This document shows, piece by piece, positions 15,972 to 22,129 of a stretch of 44,723 nt of DNA (within the stretch, counting starts at the first letter, position 1; every line of letters starts with the position of its first letter). The stretch covers positions 6,963 through 51,685 of the forward strand of contig FR880838.1 in assembly GCA_000434615.1 (NCBI GenBank), read 5' to 3'. The DNA comes from Clostridium sp. CAG:510. GTDB taxonomy: Bacteria; Bacillota; Clostridia; Lachnospirales; Lachnospiraceae. A model generated the notes under the pieces. The model was given only the letters and a program-made list of their open reading frames with translations, searched no databases and was not told where the DNA came from. Both the position numbers and the translations under genes were made by a program.

Positions 15972-17288
15972 TTACCGGGAGGAATTTTTCCACTCGTAAT
16001 ATTCGTGCACCAGACTGCGGTAGCCCAGTGCCTTGATTTCCTCATAGCGCACCCGGTAGTTGCCCTTGTAGTGACGACCGGTTTTTAAGAAGCGCACATA
16101 GGACAGCAGGTAGGCGTCCAGCTTTGCCAGTCCGTCCGTGCAGGTAAGAACCGGGAAAAACCAGCGGCTCCAGGTAAAACGGTCTTCTTCGGCTTCGTCA
16201 AAATATTTCCGGTTGAAGGTTTTTAATAAAATGCGGGCGCTTTCTTCAAAGGTAAGCGGCATATTCTTGCCGTTGTTTTTCTGCCTGCGGTAAAGAAGGT
16301 GCGCCTTTCTTTTGATTTTGTTTTTCATTTTCCGTAAGGCGGCTTCGGATAAATCCACCTTTCCACCGGGCATTCTTTTTTCGGGACAGTCCGTGCCCTG
16401 AATAGAAAAGCCTAAGAATTCAAAGGCATCGCCGGGATTGGTGACGGAAAGCTTGTCCGGATTTAAGGAAAGCCCTTTTTCTTCTATGAACTTTGTGGCT
16501 GTTTCCCGATAGGAAAGCAACTCCTCCGGGGAGTCAGCCAAAATCAGGATATCGTCCGAATAGCGGAAATAGGGGATGCCTCTTTCCGTAAAATAATTGT
16601 CTGAAGAAAGCAGATACACATCGGCAAAAAACGCGGAAGTGGGGGTGCCCGCCATGGCGCCTCTTTCTTCCGTAATCAGTCTGCCGTGCTCGTAAGCTTC
16701 GTTTGCCGTAAGCATCCGTTCAAAAAAGGAATACAGAAAAGGGTCATCCGCAAGGATTTCCTTCAGTACGTGTAGCAGGGAGGAAATCGGCATGGAATTA
16801 AAATAGTTGCGGATGTCCATTTTTAAGACGTATTTTCCGGAAAGCCCGGGAACGGACAGAATATGGGAAACAGCATCCTTCACCGTGATGTTTTTCCGGA
16901 AAGAATAGCAGGCGGGACTTAAACAGGCGTCATAGCGGGACAGCAGATGTCCCAAAAGCTTCAACACCATGGACTCTTTTTCAGGGAAAGAGTAGACCAC
17001 GCGCTTTTTGCCCGTATTGCTTTTGTTCACACTTAGTTTAACCGGCACGGACAAAGAAAAATCCGGTGACAGGATGCGGTCGGTAACGGAACGGTACTGT
17101 TCTTCTTCCACGAATTTTGTCCAGTACCGGGCATCCTTACGGGATAAATGCTGTTTCTCTTTTTTATAGGAAAGAAATTCGTCCCAGACCTCCTTTTTCC
17201 CCAGAAGGGGAAGGAGACCGGACACCTCCTGCTTATTTGGCTGCAAAACGGTTCCCCTTTCTTCAGGCATAAAACTTTCTTCAGGCAT
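15972..17288 (-). CDS. Stand-alone reverse transcriptase (RNA-directed DNA polymerase), unassigned class
   Basis: 438-residue RT. Visible RT blocks: KKRVVYSFPEKES (94-106, fingers), ACYSFRKNITVKDAV (126-140, equivalent to the SYGFRPGRS block of group II intron RTs), KMDIRNYF with catalytic D158, GTPTSAFFADVYL (214-226), YFRYSDDILILA with D245-D246 (YSDD in place of the common YADD), GLSLNPDKL and FEFLGF. The C-terminal 110 residues look like a thumb/maturase-type helical domain ending LGYRSLVHEYYEW. No HNH endonuclease is seen and no group II intron RNA was recognised around it. The retron hallmarks NAxxH and VTG are not apparent, nor the DGR-type palm signature. The start codon region is duplicated (ATG at 17288 and at 17270) and neither has a good ribosome site. 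It lies beside malic enzyme and the infC operon, suggesting long residence. Function unknown; defence, repair or a domesticated RT are options. Confidence 0.85.
   Translation of the reverse strand: MPEESFMPEERGTVLQPNKQEVSGLLPLLGKKEVWDEFLSYKKEKQHLSRKDARYWTKFVEEEQYRSVTDRILSPDFSLSVPVKLSVNKSNTGKKRVVYSFPEKESMVLKLLGHLLSRYDACLSPACYSFRKNITVKDAVSHILSVPGLSGKYVLKMDIRNYFNSMPISSLLHVLKEILADDPFLYSFFERMLTANEAYEHGRLITEERGAMAGTPTSAFFADVYLLSSDNYFTERGIPYFRYSDDILILADSPEELLSYRETATKFIEEKGLSLNPDKLSVTNPGDAFEFLGFSIQGTDCPEKRMPGGKVDLSEAALRKMKNKIKRKAHLLYRRQKNNGKNMPLTFEESARILLKTFNRKYFDEAEEDRFTWSRWFFPVLTCTDGLAKLDAYLLSYVRFLKTGRHYKGNYRVRYEEIKALGYRSLVHEYYEWKNSSR
17257..17288 (-). repeat. 18-bp-period duplication of the RT start codon region
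   Basis: The 14-mer ATGCCTGAAGAAAG occurs twice on the minus strand (complement of 17275-17288 and 17257-17270), separated by TTTT. The result is two in-frame ATG codons, both reading MPEE. The first copy supplies a GAAGAAAG that could act as a weak ribosome site for the second. Confidence 0.9.
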
Positions 17289-17291
17289 AAA

Positions 17292-17430
17292 AAAAGAAAG
17301 AGAAAAAAGCTTTGAAAATTAAGCTATGCTTAATTATACGGGATTTGAACAGAAGCCGGCTGCCTGCAAAGTCATAACAAGGCCGCTGCTTAATCCGCCG
17401 CAGGCGCAAAAATGCATTTCTCTTTCTTTT
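17292..17430 (-). ncRNA. Candidate structured RNA upstream of the reverse transcriptase
   Basis: On the RT's strand AAAAGAAAGAGAAA (17430 to 17417) is followed by 111 nt and then its exact reverse complement (17305 to 17292), which ends three bases before the first RT ATG. Inside are an 8-bp stem with a 3-nt loop (17317-17324 with 17328-17335), a 6-bp pairing (17362-17367 with 17400-17405), and a second GCTTAAT (17388-17394) that could compete in the first stem. This layout, outer repeats with the distal one abutting the RT, resembles the a1/a2 repeats of retron msr-msd, but the RT does not look like a retron RT. The arms are low-complexity A/G tracts, so chance or a plain leader hairpin remains possible. 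Confidence 0.4.
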
Positions 17431-17445
17431 CTGGCAATATAAATT

Positions 17446-17829
17446 TTACAGATACTGATGAAGTCTGTTTACGATGTAATCCATTCTGTTTTCAAACGCA
17501 GCAACAAAATTGATTAAGGTGAAGCCGTTTGCTTCGGAAAGCTCGCGGGAGCGTTTGTAAGCAGCGGAAACACAGGTGTTGTGGGACACAATCATAATGA
17601 TAAGCTTAGGATTGCGCGCCTCATCATAGATCATATAGGAATAAGGCATGTAGGTATCCAGGCCGCCGAATGCGGTGGCACTCACTTCCCGTTCCACGGT
17701 ATACTGCGGAAACTCTTTCGCAAGTACGGCATCTAATTTTTCTTCCACCATGGCATTTCTCAAATGCTCATAGCCGGGCAGCATGCCGTCGTTACCTTTT
17801 TTCTTAAAAAGACTGTCTAAAAAGCCCAT
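17446..17829 (-). CDS. Uncharacterised protein upstream of the reverse transcriptase
   Basis: 127 residues starting MGFLDSLFKKKGNDG; GGGGAGG seven bases upstream fixes ATG 17829. I do not recognise the family. The C-terminal 80 residues have the strand/helix rhythm of a small restriction-endonuclease-like (DUF2726-type) domain: YTVEREVS, then SYMIYDEARNPKLIIMIVSH, then AAYKRSRELSEANGFTLINF and DYIVNRLHQYL. In active nucleases the positions at MIYDE and LIIMIVS would hold the D and E-x-K catalytic residues; here those are not intact, so if the fold is right it is probably inactive. That assignment is a guess. It ends 157 nt before the RT, with the structured segment between and no strong terminator, so both may be on one transcript. 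Confidence 0.75.
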   Translation of the reverse strand: MGFLDSLFKKKGNDGMLPGYEHLRNAMVEEKLDAVLAKEFPQYTVEREVSATAFGGLDTYMPYSYMIYDEARNPKLIIMIVSHNTCVSAAYKRSRELSEANGFTLINFVAAFENRMDYIVNRLHQYL

Positions 17830-17866
17830 CTGATGTCCTCCCCGGGTAATTACTGTCGTTTTTGTA

Positions 17867-17895
17867 ATGGTAGCATAAATAAGAAGAAATCGCAA
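17867..17895 (-). promoter_or_regulatory. Candidate promoter of the small protein-RT unit
   Basis: On the minus strand TTGCGA (complement of 17890-17895), 17-nt spacer, TACCAT (complement of 17867-17872), about 38 nt before the ATG at 17829. Moderate match only. The remaining bases up to 18017 show no gene. Confidence 0.4.
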
Positions 17896-18017
17896 TGGTT
17901 CATCCTTGCAAAAGCGGAAAGATTGTGATATTTTGTGGTGAAGGACGGAGAAAAGAAGCCGGCATGTGCGCCGGATGGGGACGGTGCAAAATATAGTAAA
18001 ATTATTAAAGAAAACAA

Positions 18018-18046
18018 TTGACAACCGCATCTGGATGTGGTACTAT
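18018..18046 (+). promoter_or_regulatory. Promoter of the infC-rpmI-rplT operon
   Basis: Consensus TTGACA (18018-18023), 17-nt spacer and TACTAT (18041-18046). Transcription would start near 18053, leaving a leader of about 150 nt before infC. Confidence 0.85.
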
Positions 18047-18052
18047 ACATAA

Positions 18053-18207
18053 GCATGTGAGTGCAACAATCAAGCAGAGTATCCACTCTCACCTTACAGC
18101 AGAGGCTCGTAAGCGTTAACAGTTCGGTACCCCCAAGGGGCATGGCATCAGAGATGACATTGTGCGGATTATGAGTGGATAGCAAAGCTATTCACTTTTT
18201 TTATTAT
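18053..18207 (+). promoter_or_regulatory. L20-type ribosomal protein leader with transcription attenuator
   Basis: The leader between the promoter and infC offers two exclusive folds. TATCCACTC (18080-18088) is exactly complementary to GAGTGGATA (18173-18181), forming a long-range antiterminator. GTGGATAGC (18175-18183) can instead pair with GCTATTCAC (18187-18195) to make a terminator followed by seven T. In Bacillus subtilis the same operon is controlled this way by L20 binding its leader, so excess L20 would favour termination here. The CCCC AAGGGG hairpin near 18130-18140 is a further stem. Confidence 0.8.
18175..18202 (+). terminator. Attenuator terminator in the infC leader
   Basis: Nine base pairs including one G-T (18175-18183 with 18187-18195), AAA loop, and seven T at 18196-18202, placed immediately before the infC ribosome site. 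It would act conditionally, as described for the leader. Confidence 0.85.
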
Positions 18208-18220
18208 GGAGGATACGACC

Positions 18221-18730
18221 ATTAGCGAATTGATGATTAACGAACAGATCAGAGACAAAGAAGTACGTCTGATTGGCGAAAATGGCGAACAGCTCGGCGT
18301 GATGTCCGCAAGGGAAGCACAGAAGCTGGCTGAGGAAGCAGGACTGGATTTAGTTAAGATTGCTCCCACCGCAAAACCGCCCGTATGCAAGATTGTCGAT
18401 TATGGAAAGTTCAGATACGAACAGGCCAGAAAAGAAAAAGAAGCCAAGAAAAAGCAGAAAGTCATCGATGTAAAGGAAATCAGACTTTCCCCCAACATTG
18501 ACACCAACGATCTGAACACCAAAGTCAATGCGGCAAAGAAGTTCCTGACCAAAGGAGATAAGGTAAAGGTTACCTTAAGGTTCAGAGGACGTGAAATGGC
18601 ACACATGAATAGCAGCAAGCACATTTTAGATGATTTTGCTGCAAGCCTTTCCGATGTAGCGGTTGTGGAAAAAGCACCCAAGGTGGAAGGCAGAAGTATG
18701 ACAATGTTTTTAACTGAGAAGCGTAGTTAA
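18221..18730 (+). CDS. infC: Translation initiation factor IF-3 (probable ATT start)
   Basis: IF-3 binds the 30S subunit, keeps it free of 50S and checks start codon and initiator tRNA. The protein has the N-terminal domain (MINEQIRDKEVRLIGENGEQ), the linker KIVDYGKFRYEQARKEKEAKK and the C-terminal domain with KVTLRFRGREMAH. I place the start at ATT 18221: GGAGG at 18208-18212 is eight bases upstream, an ideal distance, and this gives the family's usual beginning, TISELMINE-like. The ATG at 18206 overlaps that ribosome site (ATGGAGG) and has no site of its own. A non-AUG, AUU start that IF-3 itself discriminates against is known from E. coli infC, giving autoregulation. First gene of the infC-rpmI-rplT operon, about 169 residues. 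Confidence 0.96.
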   Translation: MSELMINEQIRDKEVRLIGENGEQLGVMSAREAQKLAEEAGLDLVKIAPTAKPPVCKIVDYGKFRYEQARKEKEAKKKQKVIDVKEIRLSPNIDTNDLNTKVNAAKKFLTKGDKVKVTLRFRGREMAHMNSSKHILDDFAASLSDVAVVEKAPKVEGRSMTMFLTEKRS

Positions 18731-18782
18731 GCTTGTGAAGTTAAAATAGAGAGAAAGAATGAAAGTTTAGGAGGAATTTGTT

Positions 18783-18980
18783 ATGCCCAAAATGAAGACA
18801 AGCAGAGCAGCAGCGAAGCGTTTTAAAGTGACAGGAACAGGTAAATTAAAGAGAAGCAAAGCTTATAAGCGCCATATCTTAACCAAGAAATCCACCAAGA
18901 GAAAACGTAATCTGAGACAGGCTGCTATGACAGATGCAACCAATGTTAAGAATATGAAGAAGATTTTACCCTATTTATAA
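18783..18980 (+). CDS. rpmI: 50S ribosomal protein L35
   Basis: 65-residue, strongly basic large-subunit protein. The start MPKMKTSRAAAKRFKVTGTG and the block KLKRSKAYKRHILTKKSTKR are the L35 signature; length is normal. AGGAGG lies about eight bases before the ATG. It lies 52 nt after infC and 22 nt before rplT, the standard bacterial order, and is under the same leader control. Confidence 0.98.
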   Translation: MPKMKTSRAAAKRFKVTGTGKLKRSKAYKRHILTKKSTKRKRNLRQAAMTDATNVKNMKKILPYL

Positions 18981-19002
18981 TCGGTAAGGAGGAGAATGAG
19001 AC

Positions 19003-19359
19003 ATGGCAAGAATTAAAGGTGGCTTAAACGCCAAGAAAAAACACAATAGAGTATTAAAGCTTGCAAAAGGTTACAGAGGAGCAAGAAGCAACCAGTACAG
19101 AGTAGCTAAGCAGTCTGTTATGCGTGCACTGACCAGCTCCTATGCAGGCAGAAAAGAAAGAAAGCGCCAGTTCAGACAGCTCTGGATTGCACGTATCAAT
19201 GCAGCAGCAAGAATGAACGGTCTTTCCTACAGCAGATTTATGTACGGCTTAAAGCTTGCAGGCGTAGATATGAACAGAAAGATGCTTGCTGAGATGGCTG
19301 TAAACGATGCAGACGGTTTCAAGACCCTTGCAGAGCTTGCAAAGAGCAAAATTGCCTAA
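19003..19359 (+). CDS. rplT: 50S ribosomal protein L20
   Basis: 118-residue basic protein that nucleates early 50S assembly on 23S rRNA and, in Firmicutes, represses its own operon by binding the leader. The sequence begins MARIKGGLNAKKKHNRVLKL and contains the conserved YRGARSNQYRVAKQSVMRAL and RKRQFRQLWIARINAA stretches. AGGAGG precedes the ATG. Last gene of the operon, followed by a clear terminator; the leader at 18053-18207 is its expected target. Confidence 0.98.
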   Translation: MARIKGGLNAKKKHNRVLKLAKGYRGARSNQYRVAKQSVMRALTSSYAGRKERKRQFRQLWIARINAAARMNGLSYSRFMYGLKLAGVDMNRKMLAEMAVNDADGFKTLAELAKSKIA

Positions 19360-19401
19360 GTATTTACGGACGGAAAGTCATATACGCAAAGAGCAAAAGA
19401 T

Positions 19402-19430
19402 ACTCCCCGGAAGATTTCGGGGAGTTTTCC
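19402..19430 (+). terminator. Terminator of the infC operon
   Basis: ACTCCCCG (19402-19409) pairs with CGGGGAGT (19418-19425) around an 8-nt loop, followed by TTTTCCTTTT. Confidence 0.88.
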
Positions 19431-19508
19431 TTTTCACGGAAAAGAATTTCCAATCAGAATATTTTGTAATATAGAAAAAAACTTTACAATTCTTTAAGAA
19501 AAATTCCC

Positions 19509-19537
19509 TTTATTAAACAAATGGAGTGTAGTATAAT
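19509..19537 (+). promoter_or_regulatory. Candidate clpP promoter
   Basis: Perfect TATAAT at 19532-19537; at 17-nt spacing the -35 is TTTATT (19509-19514), a weak match. The region 19440-19530 is very A+T rich. No CtsR-like repeat is recognised. Confidence 0.45.
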
Positions 19538-19573
19538 GTTTTGAAGTAAGAAAAGACAGAATGGAGGAGTATC

Positions 19574-20170
19574 ATGAGTTTAGTACCTTATGTCATAGAG
19601 CAGACAGGAAGGGGAGAAAGATCTTACGATATTTATTCCCGCCTTTTAAAAGAAAGAATTATCTTCCTCGGAGAAGAAGTAAATGAAGTAACCGCAAGCC
19701 TTGTAGTGGCACAGCTTCTGTTTCTGGAGGCAGAGGATCCGGAGAAGGATATCAACCTTTATATCAACAGCCCCGGTGGTTCCGTAACCGCAGGTATGGC
19801 AATCTACGATACCATGCAGTATATCAAGTGCGATGTTTCCACCATCTGCATCGGTATGGCGGCCAGCATGGGTGCATTCCTGCTTGCAGGCGGCGCAAAG
19901 GGCAAGAGAATGGCTCTTCCCAATGCCGAGATTATGATTCACCAGCCTTTGGGCGGTGCGCAGGGTCAGGCTACCGAAATTGAAATTGCGGCAAAGCATA
20001 TTTTACAGACCAAGGAAAAGTTAAACAAGATTTTAGCAGCCAACACCGGCAAGCCTTACGATATCATTGCGGCAGACACCGAAAGAGACAACTGGAAGAC
20101 TGCGCAGGAAGCTATGGAGTACGGCCTGATTGACAAGGTTATCACCTCCCATGTAGCGGAAGAGAAATAA
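19574..20170 (+). CDS. clpP: ATP-dependent Clp protease proteolytic subunit
   Basis: Serine protease that forms the 14-subunit chamber fed by ClpX or ClpC. The 198-residue sequence has the full catalytic triad: S98 in GMAASMGAF, H123 in MIHQPLGG and D172 after TERDN; the NSPGGSVTAGMAIYDTMQ handle is conserved. Family length is about 195-200. GGAGG lies before the ATG at 19574. The N-terminal MSLVPYVIEQTGRGER segment forms the axial loops that contact the ATPase. clpX follows after 35 nt, so both are likely made from one transcript. Confidence 0.98.
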   Translation: MSLVPYVIEQTGRGERSYDIYSRLLKERIIFLGEEVNEVTASLVVAQLLFLEAEDPEKDINLYINSPGGSVTAGMAIYDTMQYIKCDVSTICIGMAASMGAFLLAGGAKGKRMALPNAEIMIHQPLGGAQGQATEIEIAAKHILQTKEKLNKILAANTGKPYDIIAADTERDNWKTAQEAMEYGLIDKVITSHVAEEK

Positions 20171-20205
20171 GGCAAAAAATATAGGAAAGAGTAGAGATTG
20201 AAGTT

Positions 20206-21474
20206 ATGGCAGGAAAAAATTCCGGCAGTGATGTCAGATGTTCTTTTTGCAACAAATCCCAGGATCAGGTTAAAAAAATGATAGCCGGTCCCGCAGGCGT
20301 ATACATTTGTGACGAATGTATTGAAATCTGCAGCGATATTCTCGAAGAAGAATTCGATCAGGATACAGAGGACAACGCAGAAGCAACACCTGATTTTAAA
20401 TTACTGAAGCCCAGGGAAATCAAACAGTTTCTGGATGAATATGTTATCGGTCAGGAGGTAGCCAAGAAGGTGCTCTCCGTTGCCGTGTACAATCATTACA
20501 AGCGTGTAACCGCCAAGAAAGAACCGGATGATGTGGAGCTTCAGAAGAGCAATATCATCATGATTGGTCCCACCGGCTCCGGCAAGACCTATCTGGCGCA
20601 GACACTGGCAAAGGTTATCAATGTTCCGTTTGCCATTGCGGATGCCACAACGCTGACAGAGGCAGGTTACGTGGGCGAGGATGTGGAAAACATTCTCTTA
20701 AAGCTGATTCAGGCAGCCGATTACGATGTGGAGCGTGCACAGTACGGTATTATTTACATTGATGAAATTGATAAGATTACCAAGAAAAGCGAAAATGTAT
20801 CCATTACCCGTGATGTTTCCGGTGAAGGCGTACAGCAGGCGCTGTTAAAGATTATTGAAGGAACCGTGGCAAGCGTACCCCCTCAGGGCGGCAGAAAGCA
20901 TCCCCATCAGGAGCTGATTCAGATTGACACATCCAACATTCTCTTTATCTGCGGCGGTGCATTTGACGGTCTGGATAAGATTGTGGAAACGAGATTAAAC
21001 CGCAAGACCATCGGTTTCAATGCGGAAATTTCTGAGAAATCCGGTCTGGAAATCGGAGAAATCTTAGGAGAGGTTACCCCGCAGGATTTGATGAAGTTTG
21101 GTCTTATCCCCGAGTTTATCGGACGTGTGCCCATCAATGTGGCACTGGAGGGACTGGATAAAGCAGCCTTAATCCGTATTCTTACCGAGCCGAAGAACGC
21201 TCTGATTAAGCAGTACCAGAGATTGTTTGAGATGGATGACGTAAAGCTTACCTTTGAAAAGGACGCTGTTGACGCTATTGCGGAGCTGGCACTGGAAAGA
21301 AAGACCGGAGCAAGAGGTCTGCGTTCCATTATGGAAAATACCATGATGGATGTCATGTACCGTATTCCTTCCGATGATACGATTGAAGAGGTTATCATCA
21401 CAAAGGGTGCCGTCAAGGGCGAAAGCAAACCGTTGGTTGTAAGGAAAGAAGCATCCGTAAAACAGGCAAGATAA
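20206..21474 (+). CDS. clpX: ATP-dependent Clp protease ATP-binding subunit ClpX
   Basis: AAA+ unfoldase that delivers proteins to ClpP. The 422-residue protein has the N-terminal zinc domain with four cysteines (C12, C15, C35, C38) for substrates and adaptors, Walker A GPTGSGKT (121-128), Walker B with D186-E187 (IIYIDEIDK), the GYVGEDVE pore-2 region, and the IGF loop (269-271) that docks on ClpP. All needed residues are intact. It follows clpP closely and is separated from ysxC by a compact hairpin with a short T tract. Confidence 0.98.
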   Translation: MAGKNSGSDVRCSFCNKSQDQVKKMIAGPAGVYICDECIEICSDILEEEFDQDTEDNAEATPDFKLLKPREIKQFLDEYVIGQEVAKKVLSVAVYNHYKRVTAKKEPDDVELQKSNIIMIGPTGSGKTYLAQTLAKVINVPFAIADATTLTEAGYVGEDVENILLKLIQAADYDVERAQYGIIYIDEIDKITKKSENVSITRDVSGEGVQQALLKIIEGTVASVPPQGGRKHPHQELIQIDTSNILFICGGAFDGLDKIVETRLNRKTIGFNAEISEKSGLEIGEILGEVTPQDLMKFGLIPEFIGRVPINVALEGLDKAALIRILTEPKNALIKQYQRLFEMDDVKLTFEKDAVDAIAELALERKTGARGLRSIMENTMMDVMYRIPSDDTIEEVIITKGAVKGESKPLVVRKEASVKQAR

Positions 21475-21480
21475 TATCAG

Positions 21481-21509
21481 CGCCGCACCAGATAACAGTG
21501 CGGCGTTTT
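21481..21509 (+). terminator. Terminator after clpX
   Basis: CGCCGCAC (21481-21488) pairs with GTGCGGCG (21498-21505), then TTTTC. The short T tract suggests partial read-through into ysxC only 28 nt further on. Confidence 0.75.
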
Positions 21510-21532
21510 CTACTATTGAGGGAGAAAAAAGT

Positions 21533-22129
21533 ATGGTTATAAAAAATGTGAGTCTGGAGACCGTGTGCGGTATTACCAGTAAGCTGCCGGACAGTAAATA
21601 CCCGGAGGTGGCCTTCGCCGGAAAGAGTAACGTGGGAAAATCCTCCCTGATAAATGCCCTGATGAACCGGAAATCCCTGGCAAGGACAAGCGCCCAGCCC
21701 GGAAAGACCCAGACCATCAATTTCTATAATATAAACGATGCGCTTTATTTTGTGGATTTGCCCGGATACGGCTATGCCAATGCCAGTGAAGAGGTGAAGG
21801 CAAAATGGGGCAAGATGATTGAAGACTATCTGCATAAGTCTAAGAAGCTGAAGGCGGTGTTTTTACTGATTGATATCCGACATGCACCGGGCAATAACGA
21901 CTGTATCATGTATGACTGGATTGTAAAACAGGGTTATGAACCCATTATCATTGCCACCAAGCTGGACAAGATTAAGAGAAGCCAGATTGCAAAACAGGTG
22001 AAACTAATCCGTGAAACCCTGAAAATGAAAAGTGAAACCATTATCATTCCCTTTTCTGCGGAGACAAAACAGGGGAGGGATGAGATTTATACAGTGATAG
22101 ATTCCTATATCACAGAGGAGACGGTATGA
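21533..22129 (+). CDS. ysxC: Ribosome biogenesis GTP-binding protein YsxC/YihA (EngB)
   Basis: Small Ras-like GTPase of 198 residues needed for late 50S assembly. G motifs: G1 GKSNVGKS (30-37), G3 DLPGYGYA, G4 TKLDK and a G5-like SAETKQG. The G2 threonine lies in KTQTINFYNI. Length and motif order are standard. GGGAG is near the ATG at 21533. In many Firmicutes it follows clpX or lon, as here. Its stop overlaps the next ATG by four bases (ATGA), coupling it to the exporter gene. Confidence 0.96.
   Translation: MVIKNVSLETVCGITSKLPDSKYPEVAFAGKSNVGKSSLINALMNRKSLARTSAQPGKTQTINFYNINDALYFVDLPGYGYANASEEVKAKWGKMIEDYLHKSKKLKAVFLLIDIRHAPGNNDCIMYDWIVKQGYEPIIIATKLDKIKRSQIAKQVKLIRETLKMKSETIIIPFSAETKQGRDEIYTVIDSYITEETV

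Noticed and set aside
17345..17375. tRNA-like T loop (GTTCAAATCC on the minus strand)
   Set aside because: The flanking bases do not form the T stem and no acceptor or anticodon arm could be drawn.
15972..17430. Retron identity for the RT locus
   Set aside because: Repeat geometry is suggestive, but the protein lacks recognisable NAxxH and VTG motifs and has a group II-like FEFLGF block and C terminus, so I do not call it a retron.
18206..18220. ATG at 18206 as infC start
   Set aside because: It overlaps the only Shine-Dalgarno sequence and has none upstream; ATT at 18221 has ideal spacing and matches the known behaviour of infC.
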